From positions 4,681,501 through 4,745,500 of the forward strand of contig NZ_FNTA01000004.1 of assembly GCF_900105055.1 (NCBI RefSeq): 64,000 nucleotides of DNA, in the 5' to 3' direction. Each line of letters begins with the position of its first letter. The stretch's first letter is position 1. The notes below the pieces were generated by a model that did no database searches, was not told the DNA's origin, and saw only the letters and a program-made list of their open reading frames with translations. Made by a program: the position numbers and the translations under genes. Below are positions 63,176 to 64,000 of the stretch, piece after piece. This DNA comes from Amycolatopsis lurida (GTDB lineage: Bacteria; Actinomycetota; Actinomycetes; Mycobacteriales; Pseudonocardiaceae).

Positions 63176-64000
63176 TCAATGGAGCAGTAGGAGCACCTGA
63201 AGTTCACCGACGAGGCCCCCGATCACCGCGCCGACGGCGATCAGTTTCCACTCGTCCTGCCGGAACGCCGGGCGCAGCAGCTGCTCGAATTCGAGCGGGT
63301 TGAGCCGCCGCATTCTGTCCACAATGGTGTTCCGGACGTCGAGCGCGTTGACCGCGTAGCTCTCGGCGTGGCGGATCGTCTCCGGGATCCGTGCCGCCGC
63401 CTTCGCCGCGGCCGTCTGCTTCATCTCCTGGAACCGCCTGCTCCCGACGGCCAGCGCCACGAACGGCTTGACGACGCTCGCCTGCGCGTCGATCGTCCGC
63501 TGCACCTCGCGGGTGATCATCGTGAACAGTTTGTCCGACTTCGGCCCGCTCAACACGGCTTCGAGCAGGTTGGGGATGGTGATGATCTCGCGCGCGATCA
63601 TGTCGCCGTAGTCGGCGGAGACCTGGTCCTTGCGTTTCTGAAAGATGCCTTGCCAGGTGTAGACGCCGAAGAACCGCTTGGGCTCCCGCGGCAGGAAGAT
63701 CATCTTCAGGGCGATCCAGTCGGTGAACCAGCCGATGCCGATCCCGAACAGCGGCAGCACGATCGGCGACTTCGTCAGCGCCCACACCAGCAGCTGCACG
63801 CAGCCGAGCGAGAACCCGAACACGATCCCCGACCGGGCGATGAACCGCATCTCCGGCCGCGAGATGTCGCGGATCAGCCGGTTCAGCAAGGCCTTGTCGC
63901 GCACCAGGTTCGTCACGACCATGTGCTTGAGGTCGAGCACGTCCTCGATGTTCTCCGCGATCTCGCCCATGATCTTCGTGATCGCGCGCGGCGCCTCGGT
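63176..64000 (-). CDS. DUF445 membrane protein, copy 2 (5' end outside the window)
   Basis: The C-terminal 275 residues of a second DUF445 protein; the frame runs open to the window end, so the start lies beyond. It shares the patterns RPEMRFIARSGIVFGF, GWFTDWIALKMIFLPREP, and the end LLRPAFRQDEWKLIAVGAVIGGLVGELQ with copy 1. The two genes are tandem paralogues with divergent middle parts. Role unknown. Confidence 0.85.
   Translation of the reverse strand, partial: TEAPRAITKIMGEIAENIEDVLDLKHMVVTNLVRDKALLNRLIRDISRPEMRFIARSGIVFGFSLGCVQLLVWALTKSPIVLPLFGIGIGWFTDWIALKMIFLPREPKRFFGVYTWQGIFQKRKDQVSADYGDMIAREIITIPNLLEAVLSGPKSDKLFTMITREVQRTIDAQASVVKPFVALAVGSRRFQEMKQTAAAKAAARIPETIRHAESYAVNALDVRNTIVDRMRRLNPLEFEQLLRPAFRQDEWKLIAVGAVIGGLVGELQVLLLLH

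Noticed and set aside
1..64000. tRNA, rRNA or integrase-type mobile element genes
   Set aside because: No cloverleaf, rRNA segment, transposase or integrase frame was recognised in any part of the window; the intein is the only mobile element supported.

Overview
The window is high-GC actinobacterial chromosome with dense, mostly real genes, many GTG or TTG starts and many 4-base start/stop overlaps. Gene content points to the Pseudonocardiaceae, most likely Amycolatopsis or a close relative (inference; no rRNA or tRNA gene was seen). The left half follows, with the order reversed, the conserved Mycobacterium tuberculosis block from dacB through tilS, hpt, ftsH, folE-folP-folB-folK, panC-panD-coaX, lysS, lsr2 and clpC to mutY and a beta carbonic anhydrase. 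MhuD also falls inside this block.

Layout. 1-3817: end of dacB, a zincin-like protein, tilS, hpt. 3962-7522: a small type VII secretion set (PE-like, PPE-like, two EspG-like chaperones) without the secretion machine. 7712-15206: ftsH joined to the folate operon; folE carries a full intein placed directly before its zinc-ligand cysteine, and a MerR gene sits between folK and its usual DUF3180 partner. 15276-21833: membrane proteins, a PrsW-like protease, and a DUF2520/panC/panD/coaX pantothenate-CoA operon. 21880-30914: methyltransferases, lysS, lsr2, AraC, a FhuF-like iron reductase behind an iron box, and clpC. 30981-31319: a mirrored array of exact 21-bp repeats. 31354-47371: an accessory stretch with a membrane-anchored Hsp70, Pcp, two M1 metallopeptidases, an AfsR/BTAD regulator, DrrAB-type ABC genes, Sir2 and MhuD, with repeat-rich intergenic DNA. 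47353-53904: a thioredoxin/rhodanese pair, then a compact operon of cyclodipeptide synthase, NCS1 permease and LysR, with a second, divergent LysR in front. Downstream lies a third M1 paralogue that has lost its zinc-binding residues. 54072-64000: an MFS transporter, a Tat-exported amidase, mutY, carbonic anhydrase, LacI, a zinc ABC operon behind a possible Zur box, and two DUF445 membrane proteins, the second cut by the window end.

Most notable: the minimal cyclodipeptide synthase operon with no tailoring enzyme but with an NCS1 transporter and two LysR regulators; the intein in the FolE active site; the M1 pseudo-peptidase; and the family of long palindromic intergenic repeats. Function calls rest on motifs read by eye. 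No database search was run.
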